Part shown: positions 19,901 to 27,683 of the stretch, in pieces
Layout of the letters: every line of letters begins with the position of its first letter
How positions within the stretch are numbered: position 1 is the first letter of the stretch
Source: an uncultured Victivallales bacterium
Lineage (GTDB): Bacteria > Verrucomicrobiota > Lentisphaeria > Oligosphaerales > JAFGRS01
DNA length: 58,269 bases
Assembly (NCBI GenBank): GCA_903837355.1
Contig: CAILUI010000233.1
Coordinates: 1 to 58,269 of the forward strand
Reading direction: 5' to 3'
Program-made: the position numbers and the translations under genes
Notes under the pieces: model-generated
Database searches by the model: none
What the model saw: only the letters and a program-made list of their open reading frames with translations
What the model was told of the DNA's origin: nothing

Positions 19901-20310
19901 CAGACCAGCTCCTCACCTGCACTCTCGAGGCTCCAATCCTCGCGCGCCACCGGCTCCCCGGCACCATCCGTGAGCATGACCCCGCGCAGGACGAGGCCGG
20001 CAGCCGTTACCGACACCGACTCCGGCGCCCGGTTCCGGCTCTCATAGCGTCGCCCAGCTTCGTCCACCACGAACGTCAGTGCCTGCGTCCCCCAGTCTGG
20101 CATGCCCCGTAGCCAGGCAACACCCTTGGGCGGGAGCAACGATTGGGGCTCCAACGATCCGTCCACGCGCCGCAGGATGAGCACGCTCAGCGCCGGGCGT
20201 TCCGCGTCGACCTCAACCCGGCCAAAGCTGCCCTCGATGGCCAGCGGCGCCGCGAAGGCACTGCCGGCGCAGGCCGCGAGGGAGACAGTAAGTAAGCTGA
20301 TGGTTTTCAT
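16996..20310 (-). CDS. Secreted six-hairpin glycosidase with LamG domain
   Basis: 1104 residues with a signal peptide (MKTISLLTVSLAACAGSAFA). Residues about 30-290 are beta-sandwich. Residues about 300-690 look like an (alpha/alpha)6 barrel of the six-hairpin glycosidase superfamily (glucoamylase/debranching/rhamnosidase type), with aromatic and acidic clusters such as ETDGWYYGGASWMKG, DDNIIQIIGG and YMNGGSFLSMTYWEIMAR. A LamG/concanavalin-like domain lies at about 787-993 (LVGLWKLDDP ... GALDEISIQRAAL), probably binding carbohydrate, and a short beta-rich tail follows. The GH family and substrate cannot be fixed by eye. The upstream ribosome site is weak (GGGTAA). Confidence 0.8.
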   Translation of the reverse strand: MKTISLLTVSLAACAGSAFAAPLAIEGSFGRVEVDAERPALSVLILRRVDGSLEPQSLLPPKGVAWLRGMPDWGTQALTFVVDEAGRRYESRNRAPESVSVTAAGLVLRGVMLTDGAGEPVAREDWSLESAGEELVWSVDRTWLRELTVSSAGTPALFFSTRPISGAPSTLLPNAVATTLWIAPEALQGWHNPHYRPAEWSAGYKLSRENNLVVTEPGGWAILKLFPAWQHESEPRLSVDGGHLYRRGHFGWLSEVGVVSQTAARHVFRAGDREQTTLRLAAVPAWRSGHQLQVQGEDATGTLATLRHFYGAVLNGGAVNDALHYTFGNETDGWYYGGASWMKGLPLLAGAAAADLTAARPHELPHAFRDNLQMILGTEYEPGLTRFGYNAAGAYTDDNIIQIIGGRAYYLYSGDLGFVRQHLPAYRRAVAWYLSKCNDAGLVSLTPVAHWYYDALYASGITTYHNTFLYKALVDLSDLETAVGEGAEAATHAATAATLKAAINRVLWWEQAPGGPRYVDWITPTGERIAYAADLCQFPPVALGIASPEQARQLIATLDARIVELERDHGYAGFASRSAYWPVPASVNTHPANQGFGNYMNGGSFLSMTYWEIMARAAAGDAEGAWRRLRRFAEGTRLTGERGFIGNNWVTPDGRIGTGACDEPYLSDMIAVPAALVQGVLGIRHTNAGLEVRPVLPAGLPRVTAEVVHLGSRKRVSIDGTTVQIVDLGRAFTPPRELTWRVDAGYAAAVDLYIDRTFEAGSAWTATPSLTVRRGEGVLLTRGPSRPLVGLWKLDDPPGESVADGSEYGAGGRLSGPVVMQAPDRRGEPAAARFQGGAHITIASVEPYVFKPTESFTIQAWFQTSALENQVMVARPGAYSLGVKGGRISAWVMQDGVQYVEVLSAALVADGGWHHVAVVCDRAAQTLALFLDGKPDGAPLPIAHIGLSTSPVALTLGAFAADGGFPFTGALDEISIQRAALVPAEFAFATDYARVPPLPLGALAGSYTTAPCDWGQPVRLTAVRTTTALNDGAIRLRLETSNDGFATTAATAEIGLADGEQTVPVSTLPAARQTRLVALLATPETATRSPVLSAVLLSAVPAAP

Positions 20311-20633
20311 GATATTACCCTACGAGGCTCTTGCAGAACCCTCGGATCCACCCGCAATACACTTGGGCCGCGCCGGGCGGGCGAGCGGGCGAGCGGCCGC
20401 CCCAGAACCTGGCGCTTGCCAATGTTGGCGTGGTAGGGCCGCAGCCGCCGCACCAGACAACGCCCCCCGATCAGGTCCAGGGGGGCGCTCGACGGTGTGG
20501 TAACTCCCGCCCAGGCACGGCCCCGCGCCAACGTCGTCTTACCGCACTGGCGCGGGCCAAGGATCAGCCCCGCCGGGAACTGCCCCGCAACCCACTGCAC
20601 GGTGTCCAGTGCCCGCCTGTCAAGAATCTGCAT
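20301..20633 (-). pseudogene. Remnant of a DUF4143-type AAA ATPase
   Basis: The - strand frame starts MQILDRRALDTVQW and has a clear P-loop, LILGPRQCGKTTLAR, as in ATPases of the AAA_14/DUF4143 family (normally about 400 residues). After some 40 residues it jumps to LVRRLRPYHANIGKR, which matches the C-terminal DUF4143 region, so roughly 200-300 internal residues are missing. Beyond that the frame is lost; another frame at about 20305-20360 reads AQVYCGWIRGFCKSLVG, resembling the family's 'KVYVRDSGLLHALLG'. It therefore has an internal deletion and a frameshift, and is probably dead. It also occupies the space upstream of the glycosidase gene. Confidence 0.65.
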
Positions 20634-20639
20634 ATCCTC

Positions 20640-23036
20640 TCAGCGTTTCCGGCAGATCAGCACCCGCCAGCGCTGGTCCCCCAGAGCGGTGCTGGCGACG
20701 ACCTCCTGCCCTTCATTCTGGAAGCTCGCTGGTACGTTCGCGATCGGCTCACCGTCGTCCAGGATGATGGCCAAGGTCGCCCCCAGGGCGAGGGTCTCGA
20801 GCTTCAGCTTGGCCTTGACGAAGTTCAGCGGACAGCCGACGCCGTGGAGGTCCAATTCGGCGTCGACGCTGACCGCTCGCCCGCTCGGGGTCGCTGTACC
20901 GCGCCCACTGATGTTGCAGGTCCCGACCGCCGCGCTGCCAGCCCCGCAGGTGACCCCGGCCGGGCTGGCTGTGGGCGGCTCGGCAACGTTGCACACCGGC
21001 GGGTGGAACTCCAGATTGGCGTCGAGGGTGGAGTAGAGTAACGTGACGCGTTGCAGGAGACGGTCGACCGCCTCGTCGGCGCCCTGCAGAGCCTCCTTCC
21101 AGCCTTGCACATGGCCGCGGGCCCGCGCCAGCAGGGGTCGGAACTCCTCACCCGCAAGCCCGCTGTTCACAAAGCGCGCCTCGAACTCCCGGAAGACCAC
21201 GTCCGGATCCTGGGCATCGACGCCACGTGTGATCAGCAGCGCGCGGGCGGCGGGCAGCAGCCTGGCGAAGGTGTCCGTCGCCTTGCCGGCGGCGGCCAAG
21301 TCGGACTGGATCACCTCGAAGACCCCCGTTCCGCACTCGCCGGCGCCACGTCCGGCCAGAGAGAAGTCCGCGTCGGCCCCGAAGTCACGGTAGAACTCCG
21401 GGCGACTCTCGTAGGATGGGGTCTGGACATGGCTGCTGACCAGGCTCTCGAAGTGGGCCTGCCCCAGCCGGTCAACATACTGGAAGAACGCCTCGCCGGA
21501 CTCGCGACGGCCCTCGAAATCGCCCGCCAGAGCAGCCATGAACGCGGGCAAGGCCTTGGCCGGGATCTGCCCGACCAGAACCCCCAGGCGGGCGCCCGCA
21601 GCGCCGCAGCGCCCGCCCACCGTAACGCGGTAAGCAGGAACCAGACGACCGCCGACGCGTTGCGCGGTCCCGAAGAACCCCAGTGGCGCGATGGGCTGCT
21701 GGCCGCAGGCATTGGGACAGCCATTGAGGTGGACATCGAGGGCCGCCACAGTGTCCGCCGAAACCCCACTCTGACGCAGGCCGTCGGCGGCGGCCGTGGC
21801 CGCGTTACGGGCGAGGGTCAACCCCAGGCGACAGGTCGAGGCGCCGGCACAGGCCACGAAGCACGCCAACGGCGAGGGCGTGAGCACGTCGGCGGCGAGT
21901 CGCCGCAGCTCGGCAGCCAGGGCGGGAAGGTCATCGGGCTTGACGAAGCGCAACAGCAGGTTCTGGCCGATGGTCGTCCGCAACCCACGGTCAGTGCTGA
22001 AGCGCGCCGCCAAGGCACCCAGGCGGGCGAGGTCGTCTGCCGCCAGGAAACCCAGCGGCAGATGCAGCGGTACGGTCACCCACTCCGGCTGTCGCTGCGG
22101 CAGGTAGCGGATCCCGTCGCGGCTCTCCGCGCCCGGCGGCCCAAAGCCCGCCACGGGACGTTCGGGGTTGGCGACGACGGTGCCCTGCCACGCCGGCACA
22201 CCGTCGGCAACGACGCGCTCCAGCTCGGTCGCGAAGCGCGCCCGGAAAGCCTCGATGCCGATCTTCTCGAACACGTACCGCAACCGCGCCTTGTGCCGGT
22301 TCGCACGGTCGCCAAGCTGGTCGAACAGCCGCCGGATGGCCTCGGTAACCCGGATCGCCTCGGTCACGGGGACCCAGTCGAGCAGCACATCGGCGACGCG
22401 GGAGTGCGCGCCCATGCCGCCGCCCGCAAACACCCGAAACCCGGGTTGACCGTCCCGAGTCGCGGCGATGAAGCCGAGGTCGGCCACCTGCGCCAGGGCA
22501 CAGTCGGCTGGACAGCCGCTGCAGGCAATCTTGTACTTCCGGGGCAGGTTGTAGCTGCCGACCAGAGGCAGAAGGTACTCCGTCAGCGCCTGCACCACCG
22601 GCGTCACGTCGAAGCACTCGCTGCGGCAGATCCCGGCATAGGCACAGGCCGTGATGTTGCGCACGGTGTTGCCGCCGCCGCCCTTGCTGGTCAGTCCGCC
22701 GTCCAGCAGACGGCGCATGATGGTCGGCGTATCCTGAATCGCGATGTCGTGCAACTGTATGTCCTGCCGCGTCGTGACATGCAGAAGGCCATTGCCGAAC
22801 TCGCGGCTCAACTCGGCCAGTTGCCGCGCCTGCGCCTCGGTGACCGCCCCGCCGGCCACCCGCACGCGGACCATGAACGTCCCGTCACGGCGCTGCTCGT
22901 AGACGCCGCGCGGCACGCGTTTGGCTTTGAGGATGGCGGCCGGCAACGCTCCGGAAAGGAAGCGGGCGACATCCTGCTCATAGGCGTCGATGTCGGCGGC
23001 CAGGTCGGCGGGCAGACGGTAGAGCGACGGACTCAT
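20640..23036 (-). CDS. Siroheme nitrite/sulfite reductase fused to a TusA-like domain
   Basis: 798 residues. The duplicated reductase fold covers about 1-560. The C-terminal half has the cofactor cysteines ACAGASTC (about 395) and GCPNAC (about 440). The N-terminal half also has a full set, ACAYAGIC (about 132) and CSGCPADC (about 172), which classical CysI lacks. A helical linker (about 590-660) leads to a C-terminal TusA/SirA-like domain (about 722-798) with DLHGVGCPLNFVKAKL, keeping the sulfur-carrying Cys. In this operon it should reduce sulfite to sulfide with ferredoxin as likely donor. The ATG at 23036 is chosen over the GTG at 23063: it overlaps the previous stop as ATGA, with GAGG 9 nt upstream. 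Confidence 0.9.
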   Translation of the reverse strand: MSPSLYRLPADLAADIDAYEQDVARFLSGALPAAILKAKRVPRGVYEQRRDGTFMVRVRVAGGAVTEAQARQLAELSREFGNGLLHVTTRQDIQLHDIAIQDTPTIMRRLLDGGLTSKGGGGNTVRNITACAYAGICRSECFDVTPVVQALTEYLLPLVGSYNLPRKYKIACSGCPADCALAQVADLGFIAATRDGQPGFRVFAGGGMGAHSRVADVLLDWVPVTEAIRVTEAIRRLFDQLGDRANRHKARLRYVFEKIGIEAFRARFATELERVVADGVPAWQGTVVANPERPVAGFGPPGAESRDGIRYLPQRQPEWVTVPLHLPLGFLAADDLARLGALAARFSTDRGLRTTIGQNLLLRFVKPDDLPALAAELRRLAADVLTPSPLACFVACAGASTCRLGLTLARNAATAAADGLRQSGVSADTVAALDVHLNGCPNACGQQPIAPLGFFGTAQRVGGRLVPAYRVTVGGRCGAAGARLGVLVGQIPAKALPAFMAALAGDFEGRRESGEAFFQYVDRLGQAHFESLVSSHVQTPSYESRPEFYRDFGADADFSLAGRGAGECGTGVFEVIQSDLAAAGKATDTFARLLPAARALLITRGVDAQDPDVVFREFEARFVNSGLAGEEFRPLLARARGHVQGWKEALQGADEAVDRLLQRVTLLYSTLDANLEFHPPVCNVAEPPTASPAGVTCGAGSAAVGTCNISGRGTATPSGRAVSVDAELDLHGVGCPLNFVKAKLKLETLALGATLAIILDDGEPIANVPASFQNEGQEVVASTALGDQRWRVLICRKR

Positions 23037-23875
23037 GGTGCGATACCTCGAGGTGCAGCACACGCGGGCTGAAGTTCATCCCGCAACTCGGTAATCCGCG
23101 GCGTCCCGCCGCACAAGGGGCAACGCGGGTTCCGCTGCAGCGGCACCTCGCGAAAGCACAGGTCAAGGGCGCTGTAGACCAGCATCCTGTCGGTCAGCAG
23201 GCGCCCCTCCCCCAACAGGAACTTGAGGGCTTCTGTAGCCTGCAGCGTCCCCAGCACGCCGGCCAGTACTCCCAGGACCCCTGCCTGCGAGCAGGAGGGA
23301 ACCACGCCGGCAGGCGGCGGCTGCCGAAAGACGCAGCGGTAACAGGCCGTCTGGCCGGGCAGAACGGTCAGCATCTGCCCGTCGAAACGCAGGATCCCCG
23401 CATGCGCATACGGCTTGCCGGTGAAGTGGCAGGCGTCGGCAACCAGGAACTTGGAGGCGAAACTGTCGGTGCCGTCGATCACGAAGTCGTACTCGCCCAG
23501 AATCGGCAGCGCCGTGGCGGCCGTCAGCCGCTGCGGGTACGTCCGCACCTGCACGTCGGGGTTCAGGGCGTTGATCCGCGCGGCCGCCGATTCGACCTTG
23601 AGTCTGCCGACGTCGCCGGTGCTGTGGATGATCTGTCGTTGCAGGTTGGAGAGGTCAACGCGGTCGGCGTCGACGATGCCGATGGTGCCGACGCCGGCGG
23701 CCGCCAGATAGAGCCCGGCCGGCGACCCCAGACCGCCGGCGCCGACCAGCAGCACGCGGCTGGCCAGCAGCCGCTCCTGCCCCCTGCCGCCGACCTCGGG
23801 AAGGATGATGTGGCGCGAGTAACGCTCGATCTGTGCTTCAGTCAGGCTCACGTCCGTGTCCTCAGCAGGGCCCAT
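23033..23875 (-). CDS. MoeB/ThiF/HesA family E1-like adenylyltransferase
   Basis: 280 residues. The ATP-binding loop LLVGAGGLGSPAGLYLAAAG, the arginine motif NLQRQIIH and two zinc CxxC pairs (CYRC and CPLC) are all present, as is a loop cysteine in VVPSCSQAG. Such enzymes adenylate the C-terminal Gly-Gly of a small ubiquitin-like sulfur carrier (MoaD, ThiS, CysO). No carrier gene is nearby, so its partner must be elsewhere. Position in the sulfur operon suggests it feeds sulfide into cysteine, thiamin or molybdopterin synthesis. The ATG at 23875 lies 15 bp after cysN; an internal GTG at 23851, with GAGGA upstream, is an alternative start. It overlaps the reductase gene by 4 bp. Confidence 0.9.
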   Translation of the reverse strand: MGPAEDTDVSLTEAQIERYSRHIILPEVGGRGQERLLASRVLLVGAGGLGSPAGLYLAAAGVGTIGIVDADRVDLSNLQRQIIHSTGDVGRLKVESAAARINALNPDVQVRTYPQRLTAATALPILGEYDFVIDGTDSFASKFLVADACHFTGKPYAHAGILRFDGQMLTVLPGQTACYRCVFRQPPPAGVVPSCSQAGVLGVLAGVLGTLQATEALKFLLGEGRLLTDRMLVYSALDLCFREVPLQRNPRCPLCGGTPRITELRDELQPACAAPRGIAP

Positions 23876-23890
23876 CGCCCCCGGCCGGCC

Positions 23891-25729
23891 TCAGATGCAG
23901 TACTCCACGATGACATCCCGCTGCCGCAGCAGGGCACCGATGGCGCTGACGCCGTCCGCCACCGTCGTCCCGGACGACAGGGCCAGCGCGGCCGGAAAGT
24001 CCTCGAGCGTCTGCCCGCCGACGTTGACCACCAGGATCTCATTCGGCTTATTGAGCAGGTCGAGGGCCTGCAGGTCGTAGCGATCCAAGTCTGGGATCGA
24101 GGCGATGAAAATCAGGCCCGAGTCCGTCAGGATGCGGGCCAGTTCGCCGAGACGACGGATGCGACTGTCGCCGCCGTAACCGGCCTCGTCGAAGTGCGCA
24201 TCCAACCCCAACGAAACGTTGCGTGTGCCCAGGTAATAGGCCCTGAAATGCAGCTCGAACAACTGGCGCTCCAAGGCCTTGGCAAGCACCTGCGCGGTGT
24301 CGGCGGTGCCATCCTCACTGCGGCCCGTCAGGAGGACGAACTTCGCCCTATGCCTGTACTCGGCGGCTCGTTGGTCCGCGCTGACGGCACTGCTTTCCCA
24401 GTGCCGCTCACGTTCCAGGAAGTGGTCCTTCAGGATCGAGTCCTGATCGCGCAACGCCTCCAGGATGATCCCGGCGCCGGCGATCTCATAGTCATCCACA
24501 ATCACGAACCGTCCCGTCCCCACAATGTCGCGTTCTACGTCAAACGCCAGGGGTTTGGGGCATTCCAGGATGCATTCGGCCACGTCATGGCGGTCGACCT
24601 GCTGCTTATTGTGCACCGACGTCAACTCGGAGGCATCCAGCACGTTGAGCACATTCACCAACGCCACCTGCGACCTGGCGGCGGCGAGCTTGAGCTTGTA
24701 GGTCTTGCGCTTGATCAGCGGTGCCTTGCCCATCCAGAAGAGATTGACGCGCATACGCGTGCTGACACTGGGCTGGGGTTCCGACACCTTCGCCATGAGT
24801 TCGCCCGGCTTCACGTAGACCTGTGTCTGCAGGCAGAACCCCAGCGCCTCACCGGCCCGTGCCACCGGATCGGTCGGCGCATTGAAGCGCTCGACGCTGG
24901 CGAGGCGCGAGCGCTTCCCGGAAGGCAGGAAGACGACCTCGTCGCCCACGGCAACCTGGCCGGTATCCACGGTTCCAGCGAAGATGCGCCGGTCGTCCTC
25001 GAGTTCGGTGAACTTGTAGACGCCCTGGACCGGAAAGCGGAACGGCAGGGCGACCGGTGGCTCCGGCCGGCGCAAGGCGTCGATCTGCTCCAGAACCGTC
25101 GGGCCATGGTACCAAGGGGTGGCGGCAGACACCGTGGTGAGATTCGTCCCCTCCCGGCCGCTGATCGGGATGAACGCCAGCGGCGCGAGGTTGACCTTGC
25201 CCAGGAAGGCGCTGTACTCGGCCTTGATGGCCTCGAAGCGGGCGGCGTCGTAGCCGATCAGGTCCATCTTGTTGACCAGCACCACCAACTGCCGTAGACC
25301 GAGCATCGAGACCATGTACCCATGCCGTCGCGAGTTCTCGCGGATGCCCTCGGCGGCATCGATGACGAGGAGGGCGGCATCGGCGCGGGCGGCCCCGGTG
25401 ATCATGTTCTTGAGGAACTCGATGTGGCCCGGCGCATCGATCAGGATGTAGTTGCGCTTCTGGGTCTTGAAGAAGCAGCGCGCGGTATCGATGGTGATGC
25501 CCTGCGCCTGCTCATCCTTGAGCGCGTCGAGCAGAAAGGCGTACTCGAACGGGCGGGCGTGGCGCTGGCACAGGGCGCGGACCTGCTCGATCTTGCCCTC
25601 GGGCAACGACCCCGTCTCGGCCAGCAGCCGACCGATGACGGTGCTCTTGCCGTGATCCACGTGCCCGATCATCACGATGCTCATCTGCTCGCCCGAAGCC
25701 GGGTTCGCCAGGCCGGTGTCAGTATCCAT
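23891..25729 (-). CDS. cysN: Sulfate adenylyltransferase subunit 1 with degenerate APS-kinase-like domain
   Basis: 612 residues. The N-terminal GTPase has G1 IGHVDHGKST, G3 DAPGH and G4 NKMD, followed by EF-Tu-like beta barrels to about 440. It couples GTP hydrolysis to ATP sulfurylase (CysD) for APS formation. The C-terminal 150 residues align with APS kinase CysC (KALERQLFELHFRAYYLG, IRRLGELARILTDSGLIF, ALLRQRDVIV). However, the P-loop, normally GLSGSGKST, reads TGRSEDGTADT without Lys or Ser/Thr, and the DGDNVR motif is GTRNVS. This domain should not phosphorylate APS; a regulatory role is possible. AAGGGAG precedes the ATG. It belongs to the cysH-cysD-cysN operon, with a 105-bp gap after cysD. 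Confidence 0.92.
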   Translation of the reverse strand: MDTDTGLANPASGEQMSIVMIGHVDHGKSTVIGRLLAETGSLPEGKIEQVRALCQRHARPFEYAFLLDALKDEQAQGITIDTARCFFKTQKRNYILIDAPGHIEFLKNMITGAARADAALLVIDAAEGIRENSRRHGYMVSMLGLRQLVVLVNKMDLIGYDAARFEAIKAEYSAFLGKVNLAPLAFIPISGREGTNLTTVSAATPWYHGPTVLEQIDALRRPEPPVALPFRFPVQGVYKFTELEDDRRIFAGTVDTGQVAVGDEVVFLPSGKRSRLASVERFNAPTDPVARAGEALGFCLQTQVYVKPGELMAKVSEPQPSVSTRMRVNLFWMGKAPLIKRKTYKLKLAAARSQVALVNVLNVLDASELTSVHNKQQVDRHDVAECILECPKPLAFDVERDIVGTGRFVIVDDYEIAGAGIILEALRDQDSILKDHFLERERHWESSAVSADQRAAEYRHRAKFVLLTGRSEDGTADTAQVLAKALERQLFELHFRAYYLGTRNVSLGLDAHFDEAGYGGDSRIRRLGELARILTDSGLIFIASIPDLDRYDLQALDLLNKPNEILVVNVGGQTLEDFPAALALSSGTTVADGVSAIGALLRQRDVIVEYCI

Positions 25730-25834
25730 GCATCCACTCCCTTTCAGACGTACTGGTCAGGCGCCAGAAAAGCGCCTTCGGCAGGCTGCGGGGGCACGTC
25801 TCCGCGCAACGCCCGGTGGGCGCGGCAGGCGCGC

Positions 25835-26716
25835 TCACATGTACCCCTCGCGGCGCAGGGTCTCGAGCCCGCCGCCGTCCTCTTTGTCCTGGTCGCGCCC
25901 AGAGCGCTCGGCTACGTTGCGAAGCTTACCGGTGCGGAGTTCGTTGATGATCTCCGCCAGGGTGCGCGCCTCAGAGGCGATCGGCTGGGTGCAGGGATAG
26001 CAGCCCAGCGAGCGGTAGCGCTTGCCATCGCCCTGGTTGAAGTACAGGGAGACCACCGGAATGCTCTCGCGCTCGATGTATTCCCAGATGTTGAGCTCGG
26101 TCCAGTCGAGCAGCGGATGAATGCGAACGTGAGTCCCAGGCGCGAAGTCGGTCTTGAACTGGTTCCACAGCTCGGGTGGCTGATCCCCCACGTCCCACTC
26201 GCTGTCCTTATCGCGCGGCGAGAAGGTCCGCTCCTTGGAGCGACTGCCCTCCTCGTCAGCCCGCACCCCGGCGATGACCCCGGTGAAGGGCTCTGGATTC
26301 GCGTCTACGACATACTCGCCGCGAGCATGGTCCAGGCGCTGGCGCGGCCAGTCACCGGACAGCGTGTGCTTCAGCGCCTCGCTCTTCAACAGACGGCAGC
26401 ACTGCAAGCGCGACAGCTTGCCGTCAGGGAAGGTCTGCTGGTTCCGCAGCGCGTCCACGTTCTGGCCGACGATCATGTTCAGGCGCCATTGCCGGGCCAG
26501 CGTGTCGCGGTAGACGATCATCTCCGGTATCTTGAAGTGGGTGTCGATGTGCACCAGAGGGAAGGGCACATGCCCGAAGAACGCCTTGCGCGTCAGCCAC
26601 AGCATGACGGTACTGTCCTTGCCGATGGACCAGAGCATGGCCAGGTCCTTGAAGTCGCGGTAGGCCTCGCGCAGGACCCGCACGCTCTGGGCTTCGAGAC
26701 GATCCAGGTGATTCAT
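25835..26716 (-). CDS. cysD: Sulfate adenylyltransferase subunit 2
   Basis: 293 residues, close to the usual 300. It is the catalytic subunit of ATP sulfurylase, making adenosine 5'-phosphosulfate from ATP and sulfate. The PP-loop is LAMLWSIGKDSTVMLWL. Further family segments are LVHIDTHFKIPEMIVYRD, GVRADEEGSRSKER, WTELNIWEYIERE and YRSLGCYPCTQPI. It acts with CysN, encoded next downstream, and starts 13 bp after cysH ends, so the three genes are one transcription unit. Confidence 0.95.
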   Translation of the reverse strand: MNHLDRLEAQSVRVLREAYRDFKDLAMLWSIGKDSTVMLWLTRKAFFGHVPFPLVHIDTHFKIPEMIVYRDTLARQWRLNMIVGQNVDALRNQQTFPDGKLSRLQCCRLLKSEALKHTLSGDWPRQRLDHARGEYVVDANPEPFTGVIAGVRADEEGSRSKERTFSPRDKDSEWDVGDQPPELWNQFKTDFAPGTHVRIHPLLDWTELNIWEYIERESIPVVSLYFNQGDGKRYRSLGCYPCTQPIASEARTLAEIINELRTGKLRNVAERSGRDQDKEDGGGLETLRREGYM

Positions 26717-26729
26717 CGCTGGGGTATCC

Positions 26730-27530
26730 TCATTCGCTGACTGATGCGCCAGGCCCCGAACGCCGTGCCAAGGTCACCGCTCCCGCCGCGCCAACCCGCA
26801 GATGCAGTCCGCATTCCTTGTGTTCCGGCGCTTCCCACCACCAACGCCCGGCACGAACCCCCTCGCCCGCCACGATCGGGCGCGTGCAGCAGGCACAACC
26901 GAGGCTCGGGTAGCCCCGGTCATGCAGGGGGTTGTAGGGGACCTGCTGGGTCCGGATGTAGGACCAGACGTCCGCTTCCGTCCAGTGGGCGAGAGGGCAG
27001 ATCCTGTACAGGCCATTGGCGCCGTCCCATTCCACCACCTGCACCTCGGCTCGCGTCACGCTCTGAGTGCCGCGCAGCCCGCACACCCAGGCCGCCTTGC
27101 CCGCCAAGGCGCGACGCAACGGCTGCAGCTTGCGCACCGCACAGCAGCGCTGACGCAGCGCCACGCTCTGCCGAAACACCGTGGGCCCGTGCTCGGCTAC
27201 CAGCGCCTCCACCGCGGCCGCCTCCGGGCAGAACACCTGAATGCGTATGCCGTAGCGCGCCTCGGTCTGCGCCATCAGATCATGGCACTCGGGAAACAGC
27301 CGCCCGGTGTCGAGGGTGAAGACTGGAATCGAAAGCTCGGCGCTGGCGATCATCTGCACCAGCACCTGGTCCTCGGCACCCAGCGCCGAACCCAGCACCA
27401 GCCGACCGGCAAAGACCTCCACGGCCCAGGCCAACACCGCCGCCGGCACAGCCCCCGCCAACTGCCGCTGCCAGGCGGCAAGCTGCAGCGGATCCGGAGG
27501 ACCGTAAGCTGTGCCAACTGACGTGCTCAT
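26730..27530 (-). CDS. cysH: Assimilatory APS reductase (CysH family)
   Basis: 266 residues. It carries the PP-loop-like start GSALGAEDQVLVQMI, the family's FTLDTGRLFPE, and a C-terminal KECGLHL with the catalytic cysteine. It also has the cysteine pairs RCCAVRKLQPL and SLGCACCTRPI, the CC...CxxC pattern that binds [4Fe-4S] and marks reductases using APS rather than PAPS. It should convert APS to sulfite and AMP with thioredoxin. This agrees with the dead APS-kinase domain in CysN. The ATG at 27530 is chosen over a TTG one codon earlier; GGGGGAG lies 5-6 nt upstream. It is first in the operon. Confidence 0.93.
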   Translation of the reverse strand: MSTSVGTAYGPPDPLQLAAWQRQLAGAVPAAVLAWAVEVFAGRLVLGSALGAEDQVLVQMIASAELSIPVFTLDTGRLFPECHDLMAQTEARYGIRIQVFCPEAAAVEALVAEHGPTVFRQSVALRQRCCAVRKLQPLRRALAGKAAWVCGLRGTQSVTRAEVQVVEWDGANGLYRICPLAHWTEADVWSYIRTQQVPYNPLHDRGYPSLGCACCTRPIVAGEGVRAGRWWWEAPEHKECGLHLRVGAAGAVTLARRSGPGASVSE

Positions 27531-27587
27531 CAACGCTCCCCCAACCGAAGGCCACAGTATTCAATTAGCGAGTATTACTATGGAGAT

Positions 27588-27616
27588 ACAGTACCATGCC
27601 TTTCCGCGACTGTCAA
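27588..27616 (-). promoter_or_regulatory. Candidate promoter of the sulfate-assimilation operon
   Basis: On the - strand a perfect TTGACA (27611-27616) is followed after 17 bp by TACTGT (27588-27593), preceded by the extended -10 bases TGG. The region between it and cysH is AT-rich and has a direct repeat, AGTATT at 27556-27561 and 27571-27576, 15 bp apart, a possible regulator site near the transcription start. Confidence 0.5.
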
Positions 27617-27683
27617 GCACAGGCGGCAGGGATAGGCAACCCTTCAGTCAAAGTCCGCAGCAGCCGTCTTTGCGGGCAGGCCT

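Noticed and set aside
21051..23072. 673-codon + strand open frame opposite the sulfite reductase
   Set aside because: Shadow frame; the product is Arg/Gly/Gln-rich without any conserved motif.
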